From: Cristatella mucedo | Taxonomy: Eukaryota > Bryozoa > Phylactolaemata > Cristatellidae | Length of the DNA: 64,000 nucleotides | Reading direction: 5' to 3' | NCBI GenBank assembly: GCA_009760855.2 | Contig: WPIO01000010.1 | Location: forward strand, 1,761,001-1,825,000 | Shown here: positions 30,346 to 41,000 of the stretch, piece by piece | Layout of the letters: each line of letters opens with the position of its first letter | Numbering within the stretch: position 1 is the stretch's first letter | Notes under the pieces: model-generated | Database searches by the model: none | What the model was told of the DNA's origin: nothing | The model's input: only the letters and a program-made list of their open reading frames with translations | Translations under genes and position numbers: made by a program

Positions 30346-31136
30346 GTGAGCCATTCGTCATGCCCGATTGATCTACTGACGACGACCGCAGGCCTTGGTT
30401 GTGACTCGACGGCCATCGAGCAGCAGGCACTGCTCGATGGCTCGATGGATCTCGTTTGGATACCTGCACGGCTTGGCAGCTGTGGAGCTGGATAGGTTAT
30501 CACGGTAAGTGAAGCCGCGTCTTGGTATTGCCCCCATCAGCAGCTATGCTACTTCTCTTTTGGCCAAGTATTCAGTCACTCAGGTTCAACATATTTCGGA
30601 CATCTCGATTGATTTTTCACTTTAAGCCCAGCATTTGAAGCCTGCCAGGAAATTGACTGCAGCCATTCTGTGAAGTACTCCTGGGCAGAGATTGCCTCAT
30701 ACCTGTCGAGTGCTACGGCTTGTATAGCATAACAGTTAGGCTTCTTAAGACCCTACGACGTGATGCTCGTGTAATCTTTCGTAATACTCTGGGATAAGTA
30801 TTTATTTTTTAGCACTTGACCAGCATTAGTGAAGTCAGTCAAGCTGACAATGCAGTAATTACCACCAACCAGCACTCGTAGTTGTCAGAGTCAATCTGCA
30901 TGAGTCGCAGCAGTAGCCCGTCTTCGTGCTCTACGATTCGATACTATAGGGTAAGAAGCCTTCAGCACACTTACGTCGACCAGTGACCTAGACTCACAAA
31001 CTTCTTATGAATTGCTCAGCAGTAAAGACTATCAAAATGCAAGCCTGTGGTAAGTAAGCAACATAATATTGTTTTGCCGTGTGGTGACTAATTTGGTCAC
31101 ATGTGTTCTAGAGAATTGAACACCTAACCATTTAAG
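30346..31136 (+). repeat. 0.79-kb dispersed repeat, copy 2
   Basis: Direct partner of 17978-18768. A small insertion near 30415-30450 has produced TCGATGGCTCGATGGATCTC. Beyond 31136 the two copies diverge abruptly after CTAACCATTTAA. Confidence 0.85.
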
Positions 31137-31260
31137 TTTTTTAATGAGTCTTTGCCTACTCTCTGTAACAGCCTAGGGGGTTAAGGGATGACATTTCACG
31201 ATCCAGGTCGCCGGCTCGAATCCCGCAGCAGGCAGCTCCACATTGTTGAATCTATCTAGT
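31137..31260 (+). mobile_element. Possible tRNA-like SINE relic
   Basis: CCGGCTCGAATCCCGCAG at 31210 fits box B. CAGCCTAGGGGGTTAAGGG upstream is a weak box A. The spacing is tRNA-like. It sits immediately downstream of the 0.79-kb repeat. Single copy, tail not matched. Confidence 0.35.
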
Positions 31261-33113
31261 AGAAGCAATGGCAGCTTAAGCTCTTATACCTTAGTTAGGA
31301 AGCCGAAATACTTTAAATTTACGTTTAATTTCTACTTTGCAATACTGCCATTTCATTACTGTGGTTTTTCTCGGTTGCCATGCATTCAATGATCCAAGCT
31401 TTGCCTATTCAGTGCCCTAGCACTGGCTCCTGCCTAACACCCTCATAGTCGTTATGGCTTTGTGGAGTTACAGACGGAGATACGTTTCATTACATTATAG
31501 GACCGATACGCTCGTGTTTTTTCCACAACGTCGCAGTGGTGACTGAGCCATGATAGTTATGAGATTTGCTTTTGGTGAGCGAGTGCTCAGGGCGCAATGA
31601 CGACTCGTGGTCAAGGACGAGTATTAATGATTATTTTTTGCTCCTTGTCACTTGAATCATTAGGTGATCCCTTACAGCGGTACAAAACCAGCCTGCCAAC
31701 GGATTCTATGAAAGGTGTCTCGTGTGACTACTATTGTGCCTTGATGCATTGCTGTCTCGGCTTGTTACAGACTCTGTGTTCCCCGGTCACTTTATTTTTT
31801 ATTCCCCATTGTCTTGTCAGCCCGTTCTGAAGCCACTTCTCTTAGTGCTGAACTTGCCTTCAACACGTGCTGGTGCTGAGCCTTCACTCTACCGCGATCG
31901 ATGTCTTAGCAGGCTTCAGCTGCTGAACCCCTTTCTTCCACGAGAGTGGTCAGGTCAGTTGAACGCTGAACTGCCCTCTTTTACTGAGTTTCGCTTTCCC
32001 TCCGTGGGAGGGGTCCAATCAGATGGAAGGAGAGCTCCCATCATTAGGTGCGTGGGGCAGTCGCAATAGGCGCATACTAGAAGCTGTTTGATACTCCTCA
32101 CTTTACATTCCTTAGCAAGATTTTCCATGTATTCTTTCGCAGTGTGACAGCCTTCAGCACGACCTGTCGTCAGGCTGGGTAGCAGGACCGAGCATTTCAC
32201 CACCAAAACCTTTATTTCAAAACTATGCCGGCCAAGCCGAGTCTACACACACTAGGCGGCTGCTGGCGGCGAGGAATCTTGTCCTCTCATTCCTATAGGA
32301 ATCCTTTCAGGGGCCCTTTTATTCCATGCATGCGTTGTTTTTCGCACTGTCGGGCCATCGTTCGTTCCAAACCCGCTCGACAGCTGGCAGCAGTTTGCGG
32401 TAGCTGGATGTCCCCACAGATGCCACCAATGCATGGATTTGGGCAGGACTGCCAAGTCATCGTCTGCCCTTCCGCCGGTCGTGAGCTTGAGGCTGCTTAG
32501 GCAGTCTGAGCCATCGCAAGGTGTCCACCCAGTGCTCGCAGGTTGCAAGAGTCGTGTTCCCTCGCACTCAGTCACCTGCTGTTCCAGCTGAGAGGTAGAT
32601 AGGAGCTCCGGATGTTCCGCCCGTGTGTGCTACAGGCGGTCGGTTCGAACATCATTTCCTCATTTCCTTACCGTTCCTTAAGTTCCCAAGACATCTGCCG
32701 CAGCTGAGATGCTCTCCGCCGCTAGTGCGCTCTCGCTGCTGCACTTGGCAGCCAAGGCATCGGTCTCACAAATACACGTCGCTGCTGCCGCGAGGCTCCT
32801 GCTGCCGCAGCCGCGAAGCCAAGACGTCGCTCTCGTGGGCTGCCTGGGCCTGGTCGCAGGCTACTGCCGCCTCGCCGGTGACCGAAATCTCGCAGTGCTC
32901 CTCAGCGCTCTGGCCAAGGTGCTTGTGCGGATGCTCTCCACTTCGATGAAGCTCTCGTCGTTGAGTTTTGCGGCCAAGACGTTGCTCTCTCGGGCAGGCT
33001 TTGCCGCCGCGACGCTCTCACTGCTGTGCTATGCCGCCGAGACGTCGCTCGCTTGGGCCGTCCGCGCCGCTGTGCACTTACATCGTTCTGGCTCACTTCG
33101 GCTGTTGTGGCTA
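31261..33113. other. Region left of the LTR element; partial LINE-B tail
   Basis: 31455-31500 matches the terminal 45 bp of LINE-B (GAGTTACAGACGGAGATACG then TTTCATTACATT). At 32700-33110 a GC-rich stretch read on the minus strand repeats ERDVLAAKL/ESDVLASRL-type words, probably a coiled-coil continuation of the gag region to the right. Minus frames at 31955-32206 and 32252-32575 might be internal retroelement sequence but show no protease or RT motifs. Confidence 0.4.
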
Positions 33114-33401
33114 CTATGTCGAAAGCGGTCCCATAGCGAGCTGCTCCTGCTCCAGCCGAAACCTCTCGGCCTCAAGCTCGGCCTCCTCATCCGTCAAGCA
33201 CGAGAAGCTCAGGATTGATTCATTTCTTAGCTTTTGGTAATCTTCTTTAACTTCGGCCGGCTGACCACCACAACCGTGTATGGCTTTATCGCCCAGACAC
33301 ACTGGCACAACATGTTTCAGCGGCATCGGAATCTTTAGCCTTGCTACGGCCTTCTCCAGCTTTAGAAGCCAAGGCATAAGGTCTGTTCTGCCGTTGAACA
33401 T
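33114..33401 (-). pseudogene. gag-like ORF fragment
   Basis: From ATG at 33401 a 95-residue frame begins MFNGRTDLMPWLLKLEKAVA. It continues with HVVPVCLGDKAIH and a Glu-rich helix (EEAELEAERFRLEQEQLAMG), then hits a TAG. The F.G...L..WL.KLE..V pattern and position downstream of the PBS fit the N-terminus of a retrotransposon gag. The coiled-coil-like coding seems to continue beyond the stop in another frame, so this copy is broken. Confidence 0.6.
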
Positions 33402-33468
33402 TTAGTACTTTAGTATAGTCGCTCCATCTAGCTCGTAGAAGGTCTGGTACTCTTTTCCGGCTCGAGTA

Positions 33469-33486
33469 AACCATTCTCTGCTACCA
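33469..33486 (-). promoter_or_regulatory. Primer-binding site, initiator tRNA-Met type
   Basis: TGGTAGCAGAGAATGGTT on the minus strand, two bases after the CA end of the LTR. It complements the 3' end of animal initiator tRNA-Met (TGGTAGCAGAGGATGGTT, recalled from the human gene) except at one base. This strongly supports the LTR assignment. Confidence 0.8.
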
Positions 33487-33488
33487 AT

Positions 33489-33816
33489 TGTTATGTCACT
33501 CTGTCTCCGGCTGTAGCAGCACTGGTGGAGTCTCACGAAGACACGAGCAGGCGACCGTGAGCTGTGAACTAGACTCCACCTTTATTCCCCCAGCAGGTAC
33601 AAATATAAGCTACGGGCTGACTCACCACAGATAAGAGAGTGCATCCGTGGTGAGCCACCACTGTGGGCCACAAGCCTACATCAATGGCTGCACCGAGCCA
33701 ACCACATAAACAATTGCCCACATCAAAGGCAGCATCGAGCCAACCGCCCAACCACCCACCGAGAGCAGGCACCACACACCACTGACCAGGAAGCAACAGG
33801 CACACAAAACACTACA
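33489..33816 (-). repeat. 5' long terminal repeat, about 328 bp
   Basis: On the minus strand it begins TGTAGTGTTTTGTGTGCC and ends AGTGACATAACA (TG...CA). Near its end it contains TATATTTGTACC and GGGGGAATAAAGG, that is, a TATA-like element and a polyadenylation signal. No second copy is found in the window, so boundaries rest on TG/CA, the PBS and the junction with satellite sequence. Confidence 0.7.
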
Positions 33817-34422
33817 TGTCTATTTATTGAATTTGCCGCAGTATTTCTATTTGGCTCTGACGTTTCAGGGAAGGCCCAGCGTTCCAGTTCGACGTATTAG
33901 TCCTTACAAGTGATCGTTCCCATCATTTCGTGCACTGGCGTTTCTGCTACTTGCTTGAATCGTGCTGGAAATGGCTTTTGTATTCATGCGAGTCGCAATT
34001 AATGTGTGATCTGCCTGGTGACGGGTGCTCTGTCAATTGCTAGCGGTGATGGAGATATCTGTAACTAGCTGCTTTAGAACTGGGTAATCTCATCGTTTGC
34101 GTTCACACACGATTCTGACAACTGCAAGCAAATGCTATTTGAACGAATCAGCGTTCCTACGTTCGCTGCAGCTACCCATCGATGCTTGCCCATGCAGCTT
34201 ATAAAATTCTACCTACAGCTACTCAGTCGCCACGAGAAAACAGCTTGTAAAGTAGATTTTGATTTGGTGTTGATCTCTTCAAATCATTAACTTTACCCAA
34301 GCTGACCCCGACCGCACTTGCATTCAGGGAGGAGGTGCAGCTAAGTCAGGTTCTGAAGCTAAGTAAGGGTTAGTGCTGCGAGCTATAATAGTAAGATAAT
34401 ACACGTTACCCGAATAGGAATT

Positions 34423-34680
34423 AGACTCTCCTACTGCCGACTATGGCTCAACCTTTTCAGCTGTCCTGAGCTGCTACTTCCACAATACTCAGTACCTCAA
34501 CTGCTCTCCTGACTGTGCTATGCTTCCCACTTTCTCTTTGTTGCGTGAGACGAAGCCTGTCGGCTACCGAATGCGTACCGAAAGCCGCTTTGGCTGTTAG
34601 TGCTCTATACACCACTCTCCTGAGTAACACCCACATGGTGTTTATGACTTTGTACAGTTACAGACGGAAATACATTACAT
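34423..34680 (+). mobile_element. LINE-B 3' end within the satellite unit (representative)
   Basis: Begins at GACTCTCCTACTGCCGACTA and ends at GACGGAAATACATTACATTA. The frame corresponds to SPTADYGS...FSAVLSCYF...[17 protein letters not shown] of the dispersed copy at 1862-2330. Equivalent blocks occur in every full unit of the array. Confidence 0.85.
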
Positions 34681-34917
34681 TAATTGGTATTAGTGCTGTG
34701 GCATGTCAATAACGATAACCTGAAAGATTTCGCATCGTGGAAATCCCACGTCTTAAGTCGGCCTGCAGCCCACTCGACAGCAGATAGTATCGAAGCGGTA
34801 GCAGCACGTGACTCGCTGGTTCTCCAGCAAGTGTTGGAGTATTTGTCGATCATAAGTTTAAACCACATTCCGATCGACCTACCGCCGATCGCTGCCGGCA
34901 TGATCGTTTGAAGCTTT

Positions 34918-35065
34918 ATCCGAGCTGGTTTGGTCCAGCGGTTGACGTGCTTGCCCCCTCGACTATGGTCTGGCTGAGATCGTGGGCTCGAGCCCGGAGG
35001 CATATGTGAAGCTCGTGAATAGAGATTAATTTCTCTTGGGGCGCTATGCAAACGAGTTATATTTT
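34918..35065 (+). mobile_element. SINE within the satellite unit (representative)
   Basis: GAGCTGGTTTGGTCCAGCGG at the head, TGGTCTGGCTGAGATCGTGG core, GGCTCGAGCCCGG box B, then AATAGAGATTAATTTCTCTT tail and AT-rich end. It is repeated in all nine units at the same position, so it was present before the array expanded. Copies differ mainly in the C-run after GTGCTCGCC. Confidence 0.88.
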
Positions 35066-38000
35066 GAATTATATTTTCTTATCCAGGCTGGTGATCAGTT
35101 CTCCAGAAACGGTTCGAGCGATTTACGATCGGAAATTCGAACCGCATTCCGATCGATCCATGCAAATCGTCACGGGCACTGTCAACGGTAGCTTGATGCC
35201 GGCTGCTCATCGGTATCTGCTTTCACTAGCAAAAGGTGCTCGATGCATTTCCTTATCGCCGTCGTCCGACTCCCTTGTCCAGCTTAGCTCTGCATGGAGA
35301 ATTGTCTGTCTGCATTGAAGAATGTAGGCAGTGAGGACAAGTTTCTATCCTACACTTTTATTTATTTGACTTTTCCAAGGTGTTGCTATTTGGCTCTGAT
35401 GTTCCAAGGAAAGCTCGGCATTGCAGTCCGACGTATTAGTCCTTTATACTGCTCGTTCTCATCATTTCGTGCACTGGCGTTTCTGCTACTTGCTTGAATT
35501 GTGCTGGAAACGGCTTCTGTATTCATGCCAGTCGCAATTAACTTGTGATATGCCTCGTGACGTGTGCACTGTCAATTGCTAGCTGTGATGGAGATATCGG
35601 TATCTGGCTGCTTTAGAACTGGGTAATCTCATCGTTTGCGTTCACACACGATTCTGACAACTGCAAGCAAATGCTATTTGAACGAATCAGCGTTCCTACG
35701 TTCGCTGCGGCTACCCATCGATGCCTGCCCTAGAAGCTGATAAAATTCTACCTACAGCTTCTCAGATGCCGCAAGAAAACCGCTTGTAAAGAATATTGTG
35801 ATTTGGTGTTGATCTCTTTAAATCATTAACTTTACCCAAGCTGACCCCGACCGCATTTGCATTCAGGGAGGAGGTGCAGCTAAGTCAGGTTCTGAAGCTA
35901 AGTCAGGGTAGGTGCAGCTAACTATAATAGTAGGATAATACCCGTTACCCGAATAGGAATTAGACTCTCCTACTGCCGACTATGGCGCTACCTTTTCAGC
36001 TGTCCTGAGCTGCTACTTCCGATATACTCACTACCACGATAGCTCTCCTGACTGTGCAATGCTTCCCACTTTCTTTTTGTTGCGTGAGACGAAGCCTGTC
36101 GGCTACCGAATGCGTACCAAAAGCCTCTTAGGCTGCTAATGCTCTATACCCCACTCTCCTAAGTAACACCCACATGGTGTTTATGACTTTGTAGAGTTAC
36201 AGACGGAAATATATTACATTAATTGGTATTAGTGCTGTGGCATGTTAATAACGATAACCTAAAAGATTTCGCATCGTGGAAATCCCACGTCTTAAGTCGG
36301 CCTGCAGCCCACTCGACAGCAGATAGTATCGAAGCGGTAGCAGCACGTGATTCGCCGGTTCTCCAGCAATTGTTGGAGTATTTGTCGATCATAAGTTTAA
36401 ACCGCAATCCGATCGATCTACCGCCGATCGCTGCCGGCATGGTCGTTTGAAGCTTTATCCGACCTGGTTTGGTCCAGCGGTTAAGGTGCTAGCCCCCTCG
36501 ACCACGGTCTGGCTGAGATCGTGGGCTCGAACCCGGAGGCATATGTGAAGCTCCGTAATAGAGATTAAGTTCTCTTGGGGCGCTATACAAATGAATTATA
36601 TTTTGAATTATATTTTCTTATCCAGGCTGGTGATCAGTGCTCCAGAAACGGTTCGAGCGTTTTACGATTGAAAGTTAGAACCGCATTCCGATCGATCCAT
36701 GCCAATCGTCACGGGCACTGTCACCGGTAGCTTTATGCCGGCTGCTGATCGGTATCTGCTTTCACTGGCAAAATGTGCTCGATGCATTTCCTGATCGCCC
36801 TCGTCCGACTCCCTTGTCCAGCTTAGCTCTGCATGGAGAATTGTCTTTCTGCATTGCAGAATGTAGGCAGTGAGGACGAGGTTCTATCCTACACTTTTAT
36901 TTATTTGACATTTCCAAGGTGTTGCTATTTTGCTCTGATGTTCCATGGAAAGCTCTGCATTCCAGTCCGACGTATTAGTCCTTTATACTGCTCGTTCTCA
37001 TCTTTTCGTGCACTGGCGTTTCAGCTACTTGCTTGATTCGTGCTGGAAATGGCTTTTGCATTCATGCCAGTCGCAATTAACGTGTGATCTGCCTGGTGAC
37101 GGGTGCACTGTCAATTGCTAGCGGTGATGAAGATATCGGTAACTAGCTGCTTTAGAACTGGGTAATCTCATCGTTTGCGTTCACACACGATTCTTACAAC
37201 TGCAAGCAAATGCTATTTGAACGATTCAGCGTTCTTACGTTCGCTGCAACTACCCATCGATGCTTGCCCGTGCCGCTGATAAAGTTCTACCTACAGCTAC
37301 TCAGTCGCCAAAAGAAAACAGCTTGTAAAGAATATTGTGATTCGGTGTTGATCTCTTCAAATCATTACCTTTACCCAAGCTGACCCCGACCGCATTTGCA
37401 TTCAGGGAGGAGGTGCAGCTAAGTCAGGTTCTGAAGCTAAGTCAGAGTTGGTGCTGCTAGCTATAATAGTAAGACAATCCCCGTTACCCGAATAGGAATT
37501 AGACTCTCCTACTGCCGACTATGGCAACCTTTTCAGCTGTCCTGAGCTGCTACTTCCGATATACTTACTACCTCGATTGCTCTCCTGACTGTGCTATGCT
37601 TCCCACTTTCTTTTTTGTTGCGTGAGACGAAGCCTGTCGGCTACCGAATGCGTACCAAAAGCCTCTTTGGCTGCTAATGCTCTATACACCACTCTCCTGC
37701 GTAACGCCCACATGGTCTTTATGACTTTGTAGAGTTACAGACGGAAATACATTACATTAATTGGTATTAGTGCTGTGGCATGTCAATAACGATAACCTGA
37801 AAGATTTCGCATCGTGGAAATCCCACGTCCTAAGTCGGCCTGGCCCACTCGACAGCAGATAGTATCGAAGCGGTAGCAGCACGTGACTCGCTGGTTCTCC
37901 AGCAATTGTTGGAGTATTTGTCGATCATAAGTTTTGAACCACATTCCGATCGACCTACCGCCGATCGCTGCCGGCACGGTCGTTTGAAGCTTTATCCGAG

Positions 38001-41000
38001 CTGGTTTGGTCCCAGCGGTTGAGGTGCTCGCCCCCCCCCGACCACGGTCTGGCTGAGATCGTGGGCTTCAGCCCGGAGGCATATGTGAAGCTCGTGAATA
38101 GAGATTAAGTTCTCTTGGGGCGCTATACAAATGGATTATATTTTTAATTATATTTTCTTATCCTGGTTGGTGATCAGTTCTCCAGAAACGGTTTGAGCGT
38201 TTTACGATCGGAAAAGTTGAACCGCATTCCGATCGATCCATGCCAGTCGCCACGGGCACTGTCACCGGTAGCTTTATGCCGGCTGCTGATCGGTATCTGC
38301 TTTCACTGGCAATATGTGCTCGATGCATTTCCTTATCGCCCTCGTCCGACTCCCTTGTCCAGCTTAGCTCTGCATGGAGAATTGTCTGTCTGCATTGCAG
38401 AATGTAGGCAGTGAGGACAAGTTTCTATCCTACACTTTTATTTATTTGACTTTTCCAAGGTGTTGCTATTTGGCTCTGATGTTCCAAGGAAAGCTCGGCA
38501 TTGCAGTCCGACGTATTAGTCCTTTATACTGCTCGTTCTCATCATTTCGTGCACTGGCGTTTCTGCTACTTGCTTGAATTGTGCTGGAAACGGCTTCTGT
38601 ATTCATGCCAGTCGCAATTAACTTGTGATATGCCTCGTGACGTGTGCACTGTCAATTGCTAGCGGTGATGGAGATATCGGTATCTGGCTGCTTTAGAACT
38701 GGGTAATCTCATCGTTTGCGTTCACACACGATTCTGACAACTGCAAGCAAATGCTATTTGAACGAATCAGCGTTCCTACGTTCGCTGCGGCTACCCATCG
38801 ATGCCTGCCCTAGAAGCTGATAAAATTCTACCTACAGCTTCTCAGATGCCGCAAGAAAACCGCTTGTAAAGAATATTGTGATTTGGTGTTGATCTCTTTA
38901 AATCATTAACTTTACCCAAGCTGACCCCAACCGCATTTGCATTCAGGGAGGAGGTGCAGCTAAGTCAGGTTCTGAAGCTAAGTCAGGGTAGGTGCAGCTA
39001 ACTATAATAGTAGGATAATACCCGTTACCCGAATAGGAATTAGACTCTCCTACTGCCGACTATGGTTCAATCTTTTCAGCTGTCCTGAGCTGCTACTTCC
39101 ACAATACTCTGTACCTCAACTGATCTCCTGACTGTGCTAGGCTTCCCACTTTCTTTTTGTTGCGTGAGACGAAGCCTGTCGGCTACCGAATGCGTACTGA
39201 AAGCCGCTTTAGCTGTTATTGCTCTATACACCACTCTCCAGCGTAAAACCCACATGGTGTTTATGACTTTGTAGAGTTACAGACGGAAATACATTACATT
39301 AATTAGTATTAGTGCTGTGGCATGTCAATAACGATACCCTGAAAGATTTCGCATCGTGGAAGTCCCACGTATTTAGTCGGCCTGAAGCCCACTCGACAGC
39401 AGATAGTATCGAAGCGGTAGCAGCGCGTGATTCGCTGGTTCTCCAGCAATTGTTGGAGTATTTGTCGATCATAAGTTTGAACCACATTCCGATCGACCTA
39501 CCGCCGATCGCTGCCGGCACGGTCGTTTGCAGCTTCATTCGAGCTTGTTTGGTCCAAATGTTGACGTGCTTGACCCCCCCGACCACGGTGTGGCTGAGAT
39601 CGTGGGCTTCAGCCCGGAGGCATACGTGAAGCTCGTGAATAGAGATTATGTTCTGTTGGGGCGCTATACAAATGAATTATATTTTTAATTATATTTTGTT
39701 ATCCAGGCTGGTGATCAGTTCTCCAGAAACGGTTCGAGCGTTTTCCGATCGGAAGTTCGAACCGCATTCCGATCGATCCATGCCAATCGCCACGGGCACT
39801 GTCACCGGTCGCTTTATCGGGGCTGCGGATCGGTATCTGCTTTCACTGGCAATATGTGCCCGATGCATTTCCTTATAGCCGTCGTCCGACTTACTTGCCC
39901 AGCTTAGCTCTGCTTGGACATATGTCTGTCTGCATTGAAGAATGTAGGCAGTGAGGACAAGGTTCTATCCTAACCTTTTATTTATTTGACTTTTCCACGG
40001 TGTTGCTATTTGGCTCCGATGTTTCATAGAAAGCTCGGCATTCCAGTCCGACGTATTAGTCCTCTATACTGCTCCTTCCCATCATTTCGTACACTGGCGT
40101 TTCTGCTACTTGCTTGAATCGTGCATAATATGGCTTTTTGTATTCATGCCAATCGCAATTACGTGTCATCAGCCTCGTGATGGGCGTGCCGCCTATTGCT
40201 AGTGGTGATGAAGATATCGGTCACTAGCTGCTTTAGAACCTGGTAATCTCATCGTTCACGTTCGCTGCAACTACCCATCGTTGCTTGCCCGTACAGCTGA
40301 TAAAGTTCTACCTACAGCTACTCAGTCGCTACAAGAAAACAGCTTGTAAAGAATATTGTGATTTGGTGTTGATCTCTTCAAATCATTAACTTTACCCAAG
40401 CTGACCCCGACCGCATTTGCATTCAGGGAGGAGGTGCAGCTAAGTCAGGTTCTGAAGCTAAGTAAGGGTTGGTGCTGCCAGCTATAATAGTAAGACAATA
40501 CCCGTTACTCGAATAGGAATTAGACTCTCCTACTGCCGACTATGGCGCAACCTTTTCAGCTGTCCTGAGCGGCTACTTCCGATATACTCACTACCTCGAC
40601 TGCTCTCCTGACTGTGCTATGCTTCCCACTTTCTTTTTGTTGCGTGAGACGAAGCCTGTCGGCTGCCGAATGCGTACCAAAAGCCTCTTTGGCTGCTAAT
40701 GCTCTATACCCCACTCTCCTGAGTAACACCCACATGGTGTTTATGACTTTGTAGAGTTACAGACGGAAATACATTACATTAATTGGTATTAGTGCTGTGG
40801 CATGTCAATAACGATAACCTGAAAGATTTCGCATCGTGGAAATCCCACGTCTTAAGTCGGCCTGCAGCCCACTCGACAGCAGATAGTATCGAAGCGGTAG
40901 CAGCACGTGATTCGCCGGTTCTCCAGCAATTGTTGGAGTATTTGTCGATCATAAGTTTAAACCGCAATCCGATCGATCTACCGCCGATCGCTGCCGGCAT

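Larger units (their letters stand above)
33114..33816 (-). mobile_element. LTR retrotransposon, 5' end (LTR, PBS, gag start)
   Basis: Read on the minus strand: an LTR (33816-33489), a 2-bp gap, a primer-binding site for initiator Met tRNA, a leader, and a gag-like frame. No second LTR, protease, reverse transcriptase or integrase is visible to the left, so only the 5' end survives, or the rest is too decayed. The right edge coincides with the first base of the satellite array. Confidence 0.75.

Noticed and set aside
31734-33218. Plus-strand frames left of the LTR element
   Set aside because: Low-complexity Leu/Ala/Arg frames antisense to the probable gag region; no domain.
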